Assembly (NCBI GenBank): GCA_030429205.1
Contig: JAUICZ010000001.1
Coordinates: 1,044,806 to 1,108,805 of the forward strand
Source of the DNA: Bacteroidia bacterium
GTDB lineage: Bacteria; Bacteroidota; Bacteroidia; Chitinophagales; Chitinophagaceae
DNA length: 64,000 nt
Reading direction: 5' to 3'
The notes below the pieces were generated by a model that saw nothing but the letters and a program-made list of their open reading frames with translations, was not told the origin of the DNA and searched no databases. Numbering within the stretch: the stretch's first letter is position 1; every line of letters begins with the position of its first letter. Made by a program: the position numbers and the translations under genes. Positions 35,925 through 43,289 of this stretch are shown piece by piece.

Positions 35925-35955
35925 TTATCATTTTCTGTTTATATATAATAGCAAA

Positions 35956-36528
35956 GTGACACAGCAGAGCCCTATTAAATTTGTATTGGTGTTTATTTCA
36001 GTTTACCTAATCTTAACTGGGTTACATCATGTTATCACAGGATCTGCTATTGAAGGAGGGTATATTCATAGCAGTTTTATTCAGCAGCATTTAAACTATC
36101 AAGATCTAGCAAGAGAAGTTACCCTTAAAGCTAGCAGAATACTTTTGAAACTGTTTGGTGTATCTTCTGAAATTTACGACAAATATTATCTGCTCACTGA
36201 AAATGGAGCAGGTGTACGTATGATATATTCCTGTATTGGGTTTAGTATATATATATTATGGATCTCTTTTATTACAACCTATCCTATAAACTATATCACC
36301 AGGATTGTTTTTTTACCTGTAGGTATACTCACCATATTTGTTTTAAATGTTATTCGGGTTTCATTATTAGTCGGTGCAAAGTTTAAATTCCAGTATTGGA
36401 TTATCGATAATCATACTGTATATAACATTTTGGTATATGCAGTACTGTCCATGCTAGCATATAAAATTGTCAACTATTCAGATCTCAAGAAAAACAACGT
36501 TCGTATTGGTAATAAGACTAGAAAATAA
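35956..36528 (+). CDS. Exosortase family transmembrane cysteine protease
   Basis: A 190-residue multi-spanning protein with about five hydrophobic helices. The exosortase catalytic residues are in place: Cys in MIYSCIGFSIYIL, Arg in LNVIRVSLLVGA and His in IDNHTVYNILVYAVL. The family cleaves C-terminal sorting signals and attaches the protein to the cell surface. The GTG start at 35956 gives a short cytoplasmic segment before the first helix. The neighbouring 63-residue protein is the obvious substrate. Confidence 0.9.
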   Translation: MTQQSPIKFVLVFISVYLILTGLHHVITGSAIEGGYIHSSFIQQHLNYQDLAREVTLKASRILLKLFGVSSEIYDKYYLLTENGAGVRMIYSCIGFSIYILWISFITTYPINYITRIVFLPVGILTIFVLNVIRVSLLVGAKFKFQYWIIDNHTVYNILVYAVLSMLAYKIVNYSDLKKNNVRIGNKTRK

Positions 36529-36574
36529 TTTGTTTGAAAGCTTCTTTAGCCCGTTACTATACTTGTTAATAAAA

Positions 36575-36673
36575 TCATCTTTGTGATTTCTTTTTCTCTA
36601 AATAAAAAATTAATAAAGAGATAGCTGAGATTGCACATAACAATAAGATGGAATATAGTTCTGCTCTTAGCAT
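36575..36673 (-). CDS. Small 32-residue single-span membrane peptide
   Basis: An ATG-to-TGA frame on the minus strand gives 32 residues: a short N-terminus MLRAELYS, a hydrophobic span ILLLCAISAISLLIFYL and a basic tail EKKKSQR, which is a canonical small membrane protein. It lies about 145 bp downstream of an operator-promoter copy (36824-36869) pointing the same way, and it is convergent with the exosortase gene. No standard gene finder would report it because of its size. The peptide is plausible but not proven. Confidence 0.5.
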   Translation of the reverse strand: MLRAELYSILLLCAISAISLLIFYLEKKKSQR

Positions 36674-36823
36674 TTACTATTTATTTTTTTATTATAAAGG
36701 TAAGTGCCCAACAATAGTAGAATAAGGTCTGTTATTAGTATGCACAGATACATTATTGATTCCAAATTTTTTGATGTATCGCTCAAGTCTATTCGTGCCA
36801 TTATTCAGTATATTTTACTAATT

Positions 36824-36869
36824 CAAAAGTATCGCATATGAAAATTAATTATATACCTAATATGGGTGA
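36824..36869 (-). promoter_or_regulatory. Operator-promoter copy 5, minus strand
   Basis: On the minus strand, operator TCACCCATATTAGGTA (36854-36869), 22 nt, then TACTTTTG (36824-36831), an exact TAnnTTTG box. It points towards the small membrane peptide at 36575-36673. Confidence 0.8.
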
Positions 36870-37086
36870 TATTTGGATGTTTTATTTACTGCAAGATGCT
36901 TACTTATTGTTTTTTTGGGTGAAGTTTAAATGTGCAGTTTATTGACAAGTTCAGAGTATGTTATAACTCCTGATCTTAAAACGTAATGGTACACAATGTT
37001 TGAAATAAAATATCAATATATACTTCTAACATTCCCTAAGTTATAGGTGTATGTACATAAAGTTTGTTTGCATTATCCCCTATTTT

Positions 37087-37132
37087 TCACCTATAATAGG
37101 TAGTTTTTTATGCATGGTCTTTAGCAAATTTG
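37087..37132 (+). promoter_or_regulatory. Operator-promoter copy 4, upstream of a candidate RNA
   Basis: Operator TCACCTATAATAGGTA (37087-37102), in which ACCTA-TAA-TAGGT is a perfect inverted repeat, 22 nt, then CAAATTTG (37125-37132). No gene of normal size follows; the next is 570 bp away. Confidence 0.8.
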
Positions 37133-37137
37133 TATTG

Positions 37138-37405
37138 TTATAATGCAACTGGAAAATATACTGGTACTATACTAGAGTTTGTATTTAAGCATGTTTATAT
37201 CAACCCTTTTAAGCGACAGTATGTAATGCCTGCTTCTCAAGAGATCTTTTTGAGATATTTCTTGAAGATAGTATAATGTTGAGGACATAAATAAATATAG
37301 TTATTGCTGAATAATAAAAAATACGTTAGCTAAGCTCTTCTTATGGTTGGCTGATTCATCTCAGCTAGATGTATGGGCAAATCAATTCTTTGATTTGCCC
37401 CTTTT
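37138..37405 (+). ncRNA. Candidate small RNA (about 270 nt)
   Basis: Between operator copy 4 and the terminator at 37375-37405 there is no ORF longer than about 15 codons (one begins at 37227), so the transcript would be non-coding or encode only tiny peptides. The start is estimated from the -7 box and is approximate. A small GCTGA-TTCATC-TCAGC hairpin lies at 37350-37365. It belongs to the same regulon as the surface genes and could be a regulatory RNA. No RNA family is recognised. Confidence 0.6.
37375..37405 (+). terminator. Strong terminator of the candidate RNA
   Basis: An 11-bp stem (GGGCAAATCAA / TTGATTTGCCC), loop TTCT, then C and five T. Confidence 0.88.
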
Positions 37406-37623
37406 TATTTTATAAACAGATCTAAAATAAGCATTGTCGGTTTTTGTTCTTTCTATTTAAGCTCTATAGAAAGCATAAAACTTGTCCATGAATTTATTCT
37501 AACTTTGCTGAAATCTGCAAGCTACTTTTTTACAAAAGTAAACGATACTGTTACAGACCAATCTGCATGTTACATGATAAAATCCGGTGATTGGTATACT
37601 TACTGAGCATATTTATAGGAAAA

Positions 37624-37647
37624 TATTCCTTGACAGAAGATATCATT
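37624..37647. repeat. Left copy of a direct repeat at the mobilizable element's edge
   Basis: ATATTCC, 5 bp, AGAAGATATCAT. The same 12-mer, with ATATTCC 8 bp in front, occurs at 60270-60296, just past the element's last gene. It may be an attachment core, a target duplication or chance. Confidence 0.4.
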
Positions 37648-37705
37648 TAGCGTAGAAGCTCTATCCTTCAAACACCCCCAATGTATCTAATGAAAGGAAT
37701 ACTCC

Positions 37706-38074
37706 ATGAGTACCAACAACCATGTGGCTTTAAAAGGCCGCTTGGGTGCAGACCCTAAACTTGTTCAACTCGAAGGCAAATGCTTTGCCTCTTTTTCAAT
37801 TGCCACACAGGACCGTTATCAGGACAAGGATCAAAATTTCAAAACCCTTGATACCGTATGGCACCGTTGCCTTGTGTTTAATGCGAGCCTTGTTGGTATT
37901 GCTGAGAAGCTGAAAAAAGGTGCTTTGATCAAAGTCACCGGAACATTGAGCTACCGTTCTTTTGAAGCACTGCTGACCGACAACAAAACAATCAAAAAGC
38001 AGGAAGCCTCGGTCATTGCGCACCATATTGAACCTTTGCCTTCATCCTCTGCTTCGTCACAAACGCCCTCTTAA
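37706..38074 (+). CDS. ssb: Single-stranded DNA-binding protein (element copy 1)
   Basis: A 122-residue OB-fold SSB (NHVALKGRLGADPKLVQLEGKCFASFSIATQDRYQDKDQNF, VWHRCLVFN, KGALIKVTGTLSYRSFE). It lacks an acidic SSB tip: it ends HHIEPLPSSSASSQTPS. It is the first gene of the mobilizable element, with a clear GAAAGGA ribosome site 8 bp before the ATG, unusual for the host. In transfer, such proteins coat incoming single-stranded DNA. It is paralogous to the next gene. Confidence 0.9.
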   Translation: MSTNNHVALKGRLGADPKLVQLEGKCFASFSIATQDRYQDKDQNFKTLDTVWHRCLVFNASLVGIAEKLKKGALIKVTGTLSYRSFEALLTDNKTIKKQEASVIAHHIEPLPSSSASSQTPS

Positions 38075-38314
38075 CAATAATTGCGCATGGGTATGGTCTG
38101 TTTTCTAGCTCTTTCACCGGTTAAGTCAACAATCAAGGGTCCGAATTCTGGCCGATACCTCAAGCGCATGTCAATGGCGCAGCCGCAAGGCGGTTATCAG
38201 CATTGAAATTTTAAACAAGTGAAAATTTCTAATGCCTGCTGATGACATCCCCTTGAAGGCTCGTCCTTTATTGAATTCGTCATATTTACTTTAACCAATG
38301 AAAGGAGCAAAAAC

Positions 38315-38671
38315 ATGGCATACAACAACACCGTTATATTAACAGGAAACCTTGGAACCGAAGCACGGATCATAGAACAGGACGGCACAACATTTGCCGC
38401 AGTGTCTATAGCCACTGCCGATAGTTATAAAGACGAGGCAGAGCAGTGGGTTCAAAAGGAAACGGTTTGGCACAATATCCTGGCCTTTTCTCCGCACGTT
38501 GTGCAACAGCTTAAAGCCATCAAGCAAGGAACCCGCATACAAGTACACGGTTCACTGTCTTACAAGGAGTTTCCTTTTGTCCTTGACGATGGCCGTACTG
38601 TGAACAAGAAAGAGGTGAGTATCATTGCTCATAAGGTTGAGTTGAAGCCTCTGGTTAAAAAGCAGCAATAA
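38315..38671 (+). CDS. ssb: Single-stranded DNA-binding protein (element copy 2)
   Basis: A second OB-fold SSB, 118 residues (NNTVILTGNLGTEARIIEQDGTTFAAVSIATADSY, VWHNILAF, KQGTRIQVHGSLSYKEFPF), clearly similar to the gene at 37706 and with the same lack of an acidic tail. AAAGGAG precedes the ATG by 9 bp. Two tandem ssb genes suggest a role in transfer or establishment. Confidence 0.92.
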   Translation: MAYNNTVILTGNLGTEARIIEQDGTTFAAVSIATADSYKDEAEQWVQKETVWHNILAFSPHVVQQLKAIKQGTRIQVHGSLSYKEFPFVLDDGRTVNKKEVSIIAHKVELKPLVKKQQ

Positions 38672-38695
38672 GCTATTTAAAAACACATCTTACTC

Positions 38696-38725
38696 AAGGG
38701 CACTCTTCGGAGTGTCCTTTTCTTT
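38696..38725 (+). terminator. Terminator after the ssb pair
   Basis: A 10-bp stem (AAGGGCACTC with GAGTGTCCTT, one G-T), TTCG tetraloop and a T-rich tail. Confidence 0.82.
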
Positions 38726-38843
38726 TGGGAAGAAAAGGAAGGGGAGACCCCTCACGCCCGTCAACCGTATCCCCAACCTTCCGCACTATCGTTTGTGCAG
38801 GTCGGGTGATCCCCCTCGGTTGACCGACGCTTCACCCCCTTTT

Positions 38844-38911
38844 TTTGTGGTCAGCAAGGGTTCATGGCGCACCCCACCAGTGCTGAAGCACTGGTGAGCT
38901 ACGACCACAAA
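38844..38911. repeat. Nested hairpin in the ardC leader
   Basis: An outer pair TTTGTGGTC (38844-38852) and GACCACAAA (38903-38911) encloses a 9-bp perfect hairpin CACCAGTGC / GCACTGGTG (38875-38896, TGAA loop). The strong fold in single strands just before a leading-region-type gene resembles single-stranded promoters or transfer origins, but this is inference. Confidence 0.5.
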
Positions 38912-38938
38912 CCCAAACACTATTTTAAGGAGGAAGCA

Positions 38939-39847
38939 ATGTCCAAACCCACAAACAAAAAAGAAGAGTTTTATCAAACCATCACCAATGCAATCATAGA
39001 GCTATTGGAAAAAGTCAGTTTAGAAGATTATCAACCGCCATTCGCATCTCTTGCCGCTCAGGGACTCCCTATAAACCCTTTCACCGAAAACCAATATCAA
39101 GGTGTTAATATTCCCTGTCTGTGGTTCTATCAGCAGAAAAGGGGATTTAACTCCAACCATTGGGCGACATTCAAACAATGGAAAGAAAAAGGGGCTTCCG
39201 TTCGCAAGGGTGAAAAAGGAAGCACGATTTGTTTTTACAAGACCTTACTAATCGATGAAGAAAACGAGCAAGGCGAAGATATCACCAACAAAATCCCGAT
39301 GATGAAACTTTACACCGTCTTTAATGCACAGCAGGTAGATGGCTATGAGCATCAGGAAAACCTGCCACCCAATGAAACAGACCTCGTAAAGCGTATCGCT
39401 TTGGTAGATGCCTTTTGTGCCAATACAAAGGCAGATATTCTCCATGTAAAAGGAAGCGGTGCATATTACAACAACAACCAGGATTTTATCGCTATGCCTG
39501 AAACGATCAACTTTGTTGATACAGCGCACTCAACAGCAACGGAGAATTATTACAGTACACTCCTGCATGAGTTGGTACACTTTACCGGGCACAAAAGCCG
39601 TTTGGACCGATTTGAGAATAAAGGCATTTCAAGAAAACATGCCTATGCTTTTGAAGAATTGATAGCAGAGCTTGGCTCAGCCATGCTCTGTGCAAAATTG
39701 AATATCATCCAACAACCCCGTGAAGACCACGCGCAATACATCAAAAGTTGGCTGCAAGCTTTAAAGAACGATAACAAGCTCGTTTTTAAAGCATCTGCCC
39801 AATCTGCACGCGCTGTTGAGTATTTGAGCAATCTGCAACCCAGTTAA
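38939..39847 (+). CDS. ardC: ArdC-like antirestriction protein
   Basis: The start at 38939 is set by the strong AAGGAGGA ribosome site 4 bp before it; the 25 in-frame codons upstream carry the nested hairpin and are not family-like. The N-terminal ArdC/DUF1738 single-stranded-DNA-binding domain is clear (IELLEKVSLEDYQPPFASL, QYQGVNIPCLWFYQQKRGFNSNHWATFKQWKEKGASVRKGEKGS). The C-terminal zincin has HELVHFTGH with H210 and H214 as zinc ligands and E211 catalytic. ArdC proteins protect entering plasmid DNA from host restriction. Together with the ssb pair this is a typical early-transfer set. Confidence 0.92.
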   Translation: MSKPTNKKEEFYQTITNAIIELLEKVSLEDYQPPFASLAAQGLPINPFTENQYQGVNIPCLWFYQQKRGFNSNHWATFKQWKEKGASVRKGEKGSTICFYKTLLIDEENEQGEDITNKIPMMKLYTVFNAQQVDGYEHQENLPPNETDLVKRIALVDAFCANTKADILHVKGSGAYYNNNQDFIAMPETINFVDTAHSTATENYYSTLLHELVHFTGHKSRLDRFENKGISRKHAYAFEELIAELGSAMLCAKLNIIQQPREDHAQYIKSWLQALKNDNKLVFKASAQSARAVEYLSNLQPS

Positions 39848-39864
39848 TAAAATAGAGGTGAACA

Positions 39865-40092
39865 GTGAAAGAGCCATCGTTAGCAGAAATTATAGTGGCT
39901 AGAGATAGGTGTGCACTAATTATTGCAAAATACGGACAACAGTATTTACCCCTGTTTGAGCGCTTGGAGAAAGAAATAGAAGCTAGAGAAGAACGTCAGA
40001 AATATTTAGATAAAGCATTAAAAATTGCTACACCAAATGTTACACTAAATGCTACACTTATTTGCCCAAAGGAAAAGGCGCTCAAAAATTAA
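39865..40092 (+). CDS. Hypothetical 75-residue protein after ardC
   Basis: A GTG-initiated helical protein (LAEIIVARDRCALIIAKYGQQYLPLFERLEKEIEAREERQKYLDKAL) 17 bp behind ardC, with AGAGGTGA before its start. Its last third lies in the repeat that reappears upstream of the integrase, so the C-terminus may be secondary. No domain is recognised. Confidence 0.5.
   Translation: MKEPSLAEIIVARDRCALIIAKYGQQYLPLFERLEKEIEAREERQKYLDKALKIATPNVTLNATLICPKEKALKN
40025..40063 (+). repeat. Direct repeat upstream of integrase, copy 1
   Basis: TTGCTACACCAAATGTTACA, then a close repeat of TGCTACACTTATTTG. Copy 2 at 40242-40281 has the same order of TGCTACAC/TGTTACA units, 217 bp further on. The units sit directly before the integrase gene and may be arm-type binding sites. 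Confidence 0.55.
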
Positions 40093-40241
40093 TCTAATTA
40101 TATCAATAAGTTAAGCTGTTTGTGCTTTGAGTTTGAGTTCTGTCTTCTCCGCCATTTTATATTAGTCGCATTATTGATAAGTCACTGAATTTTATACCAA
40201 ATCTTTTTCTTGTTGCTTCATCATACCCTTTTTGTTATGCT

Positions 40242-40281
40242 TTTTGCTACACCAAATGTTACATGAATTGCTACACTTTAT
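40242..40281 (+). repeat. Direct repeat upstream of integrase, copy 2
   Basis: TTTGCTACACCAAATGTTAC followed by ATGAATTGCTACACTTTATGG. It differs from copy 1 mainly in two short positions and covers the space just before the integrase start at 40290. Confidence 0.55.
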
Positions 40282-40289
40282 GGGGGGAT

Positions 40290-41570
40290 ATGTCAGAAGC
40301 CTATATTCACAAAAGAGGAGATTGGTGGCATTATCGTCGTAAAGTTCCGGTGATTGTTGCCCATCTTGATACAAGAAAAGAAGTGACAGCAACGCTTGGC
40401 ACGAAAGACAAAAATCAAGCACTGATTAAAGCTGAGATTTACTCTACTCATTTTGAAAATTATTGGCGATCATTGAGTGATTCAGACACTGCACAAACAA
40501 TAGACGAAAAGTATCAGGCGGCAGTAGCTTTAGCAAAAGCACATGGGTTTGCCTATAAAACTACAGAACAAATAGCCTCAGCATCTCTTCATGAGTTGAT
40601 AGAGCGATTACAAGTTGCGTCTAAAAATAAAGAACACACTGAGGCCGTACTTGGTGCTGTAGTGCCACCTCAAATTTTGCTTTCAGATTGTTTGTCACAT
40701 TATTGGGACTATACTGCAGATAGGTTGGGGCAGAAAACTGAAAGGCAGGTTCGTAAATGGAAGAACCCTCGTAGGTTGGCTATGAATAACTTTATTGAGG
40801 TTGTTGGTGATAAAAGCCTACAGCAGATCACTCGTGAAGACGTGCTGCAATTCCGAACATGGTGGATGGAAGCCATTAAAGAAAAAGGCGTGAGTGGTGA
40901 CACTGGCAATAAAAAGATGATGTACATAAAGGATGTGCTGGCTACGGTGAGTAACCAACGTAATATTGAAATGGATACAGACTTGTTGTTTGCCAATACT
41001 GGGTTTGATTATATAAAACGATCCAGACCCCCTTTTGATGCACATTTTGTTCAAAACATACTACTGCCATCTATTGGCAATATGAAAGAAGTTTATCAAA
41101 TGATAATCATGGTCATGGCAGATACCGGGGCACGGGAGGCAGAAGTTTTCGGTTTGGATGCAAAGGACATCTATTTGGATGAACCTGTACCTTATATTCA
41201 TATCAGATCAAGAGAAGGCTATCAGCTAAAAACAGTTACGTCTGAACGGAAAATTCCAATTGTAGGTACAGCACTTCATGCGTTCAAAAAATATCCACGA
41301 GGGTTCAATCATGCGGGCAATCCAGACACTTTTTCTACTGCTGTCAATAAGTTTTTAAAGGAGAATAACTTGAAGCCAACCCCCAAGCATTCTGTTTATT
41401 CATTAAGACATACTTTCAAAGACAGATTGCGTGATGTAGGAGCACCGGAAGAATTAATTGATGGATTAATGGGACATAAGAAAAAAGGGCCTCAATATGG
41501 CAGAGGATATAAACTGGAAACAGCTCACAGTTGGCTGCGCAAGATAGCTTTTCGCATACCGCAAGACTAA
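40290..41570 (+). CDS. Tyrosine recombinase of the mobilizable element
   Basis: The start is ATG 40290, with GGGGGGAT at ribosome-site distance; the upstream ATG at 40263 falls inside the direct repeat. The N-terminus resembles DUF6538-type integrases (AYIHKRGDWWHYRRKVPVIVAHLDTRKEVTATLGTKDKNQALIKA), known mainly from Alphaproteobacteria. The catalytic domain has Arg in MADTGAREAEVFGLD, His-x-x-Arg in YSLRHTFKDRL, His in MGHKKK and Tyr in QYGRGY. It is unlike the integrase at 16724 and fits a non-Bacteroidota origin. Confidence 0.92.
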   Translation: MSEAYIHKRGDWWHYRRKVPVIVAHLDTRKEVTATLGTKDKNQALIKAEIYSTHFENYWRSLSDSDTAQTIDEKYQAAVALAKAHGFAYKTTEQIASASLHELIERLQVASKNKEHTEAVLGAVVPPQILLSDCLSHYWDYTADRLGQKTERQVRKWKNPRRLAMNNFIEVVGDKSLQQITREDVLQFRTWWMEAIKEKGVSGDTGNKKMMYIKDVLATVSNQRNIEMDTDLLFANTGFDYIKRSRPPFDAHFVQNILLPSIGNMKEVYQMIIMVMADTGAREAEVFGLDAKDIYLDEPVPYIHIRSREGYQLKTVTSERKIPIVGTALHAFKKYPRGFNHAGNPDTFSTAVNKFLKENNLKPTPKHSVYSLRHTFKDRLRDVGAPEELIDGLMGHKKKGPQYGRGYKLETAHSWLRKIAFRIPQD

Positions 41571-41610
41571 GCGCTATTAAAGAAAAAGACCTTTGTCATT
41601 ATGTTTTTGT

Positions 41611-41634
41611 AGCGAGGCTCTGCCTCGCTTTTTT
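41611..41634 (+). terminator. Terminator after the integrase
   Basis: AGCGAGGC-TCT-GCCTCGCT followed by five T. Confidence 0.85.
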
Positions 41635-41670
41635 GTTCTGCACTAACCATTCAACAAAAAGGAATTAAAT

Positions 41671-41862
41671 ATGCCCTATACCAACAGCCCTATATTACTC
41701 CCGTCAAACGAAGTCCGAATGACAAATCGAAGTCCCAGGTCTAGTATTATAGCTTCACAAAGGTCCATGCGTGTATGGTTCAATAGCATGTCACAAGGCT
41801 TATGTAATGAAAGATTTGCAGCTTGGGAAAATAAAAAAATAGCCGACACTGCTTTTTGGTGA
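41671..41862 (+). CDS. Hypothetical 63-residue basic protein
   Basis: A small Ser/Arg-rich frame (RMTNRSPRSSIIASQRSMRVWFNSMSQGLCNERFAAWENK) with AAAAGGA at ribosome-site distance. No domain is recognised; it lies between the integrase terminator and the zinc-ribbon gene. Confidence 0.45.
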   Translation: MPYTNSPILLPSNEVRMTNRSPRSSIIASQRSMRVWFNSMSQGLCNERFAAWENKKIADTAFW

Positions 41863-41907
41863 ATATATATTTAATTAGTAACTTATTGTTACATAAAACA
41901 TAACACT

Positions 41908-42108
41908 ATGAATAATACGTTAAGTTTGTTAGACTTGGAAAAAGATACGGAACAGTTAGTAGCTGAATTGCCAAAATACAAAGGCGAAAGTCATGAGATA
42001 GAGGCGACAGACAAAAAGAGAAAGTGCATTTATTGTGGAGGAACTGGTTATGAAAGGTGGCCTGATAAAAGATGTTGGCCATGTGGAGGAACAGGTTACG
42101 CACCTTAG
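41908..42108 (+). CDS. Small zinc-ribbon protein, module copy A
   Basis: A 66-residue protein with a short acidic helical start (LSLLDLEKDTEQLVAELPKY) and a C-terminal pair of knuckles, CIYCGGTGYERW and CWPCGGTGYAP. The two CxxCGGTGY units resemble DnaJ-type zinc fingers. It faces the PIFRALS gene at 42116 tail to tail with 7 bp between stops. A second module with the same arrangement is at 55530-56575. Function unknown. Confidence 0.75.
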   Translation: MNNTLSLLDLEKDTEQLVAELPKYKGESHEIEATDKKRKCIYCGGTGYERWPDKRCWPCGGTGYAP

Positions 42109-42115
42109 TCATGGT

Positions 42116-42604
42116 TCAATCTATTTTTGGGTTTTGAGATAACATTACTTCTTTTCGAGCATATGCTCTTATATCCATTATAAGATTTAATACCCTTTGA
42201 GGAATAAACTTAGTGTGTTTCATATCTAAGTTAATATCTCTGTCCGTATATCCAAGAAGTATGCCTATTCGTGCATATGCTTTTTGCTCATTAGATATTG
42301 GGTAAGAATTTTTACCCTCATTATACATACGGTCATAAACCTCTTCGGCATCTTCTACCTTATCAGGTTGAGACAGAATACAGATAGCTCTATTTTCCAA
42401 TTGGATTGATTTAAATTCTATAAGCACCCCATTTTCAATAGCGTTTTTTATTTCTGAATTTATTGCTTGTATAGGCAATATCGCTACAGGCTTTACACCT
42501 GCAAGCATTAGGTCAATCTCATAGGGAGTGTGTGGATTGATAATGCCTTGATTTGAAAGAGCTCTAAAAATTGGCCTGAGTACAATTTTAATATTTTCAT
42601 TCAT
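42116..42604 (-). CDS. PIFRALS-family hypothetical protein, module copy A
   Basis: A 162-residue soluble protein, clearly paralogous to the 267-residue protein at 55772: shared motifs are RPIFRALSNQGIINPHTPYEIDLMLAGVKP, a middle ILSQPDKVEDAEEVYDRM and the ending ARIGILLGYTDRDI...LNLIMDIRAYARK. The larger homologue has about 100 extra residues in the middle. I recognise no domain. Both copies sit convergent to a small zinc-ribbon gene on this element, so the pair is likely functional. Confidence 0.75.
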   Translation of the reverse strand: MNENIKIVLRPIFRALSNQGIINPHTPYEIDLMLAGVKPVAILPIQAINSEIKNAIENGVLIEFKSIQLENRAICILSQPDKVEDAEEVYDRMYNEGKNSYPISNEQKAYARIGILLGYTDRDINLDMKHTKFIPQRVLNLIMDIRAYARKEVMLSQNPKID

Positions 42605-42776
42605 GTGAATATTTTACCAACGTTTAAATCCCAAATCAAGCATTACGTAAAGCTTGTTGTGTAATTCTTTCCCAATTCAAACAGAGAAAGCGAGATTGAT
42701 GCCTTACATTAATTGCCATTCATTGCAACAAATCCACATTATCTTCTGGAGGTTCATTTGTGACTTGTTCAATAGC

Positions 42777-42870
42777 GTGTCATTTTGGTGCAGTGACACA
42801 AGTTTTGTAACTTAATGAAAAGCTAGAGTAGCGAGATATGGTTTTGCGCTGCAAAAAACTACTCGACAAG
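42777..42870 (+). other. Candidate origin of transfer (oriT) upstream of mobC
   Basis: The 349-bp gap before mobC has two hairpins: GTGTCA (42777-42782) with TGACAC (42794-42799), and TTTTGC-GCT-GCAAAA (42842-42856). C-rich runs follow (42871-42900). Transfer origins of this relaxase type usually lie just before the mob genes and hold such inverted repeats. The nick site cannot be named. No other feature is visible in 42605-42776. Confidence 0.35.
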
Positions 42871-42953
42871 GGGTGAGTGACCTCCCCCCGTTGTATCCCC
42901 CCTCGAGGAGGAGCAAACCAGAAAACAACTTATAAACCGAGAAAACTATCACT

Positions 42954-43286
42954 ATGGCACGTCCTACAAAAGACGATGCGACCAAGCTGTCGCACAGCCT
43001 TCCGTCTGTTCGATGTACGGAAGCAGAAAAACAACTCATCCTTAATCATGCTCAAAAAGCCGGAGTTACCGTCACAGAATATATCCGCAATATGGCATTA
43101 AAAGGCAAGATTGTCATTAAGGAAAGTAACACCAACTTAGAAGCCGTTCATCAGATTAGAAAACTAGGCATCAACCTCAATCAACAAACGCGCAAGTTAA
43201 ATGCTACAGGCATTATGCCTGTAGAGCTGAAGTCCTTATGGGTGAAATTAGAGGCCGTTTTAGACCAGATGTTAGCAAAGGAGTAA
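42954..43286 (+). CDS. mobC: MobC-type relaxosome accessory protein
   Basis: A 110-residue protein of the MobC type: HSLPSVRCTEAEKQLILNHAQKAGVTVTEYIRNMALKGKIV, a ribbon-helix-helix-like start, and a tail with NLEAVHQIRKLGINLNQQTRKLNATG. It is thought to bind oriT and help the relaxase open the DNA. It ends 3 bp before the relaxase gene. Confidence 0.92.
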   Translation: MARPTKDDATKLSHSLPSVRCTEAEKQLILNHAQKAGVTVTEYIRNMALKGKIVIKESNTNLEAVHQIRKLGINLNQQTRKLNATGIMPVELKSLWVKLEAVLDQMLAKE

Positions 43287-43289
43287 GTT

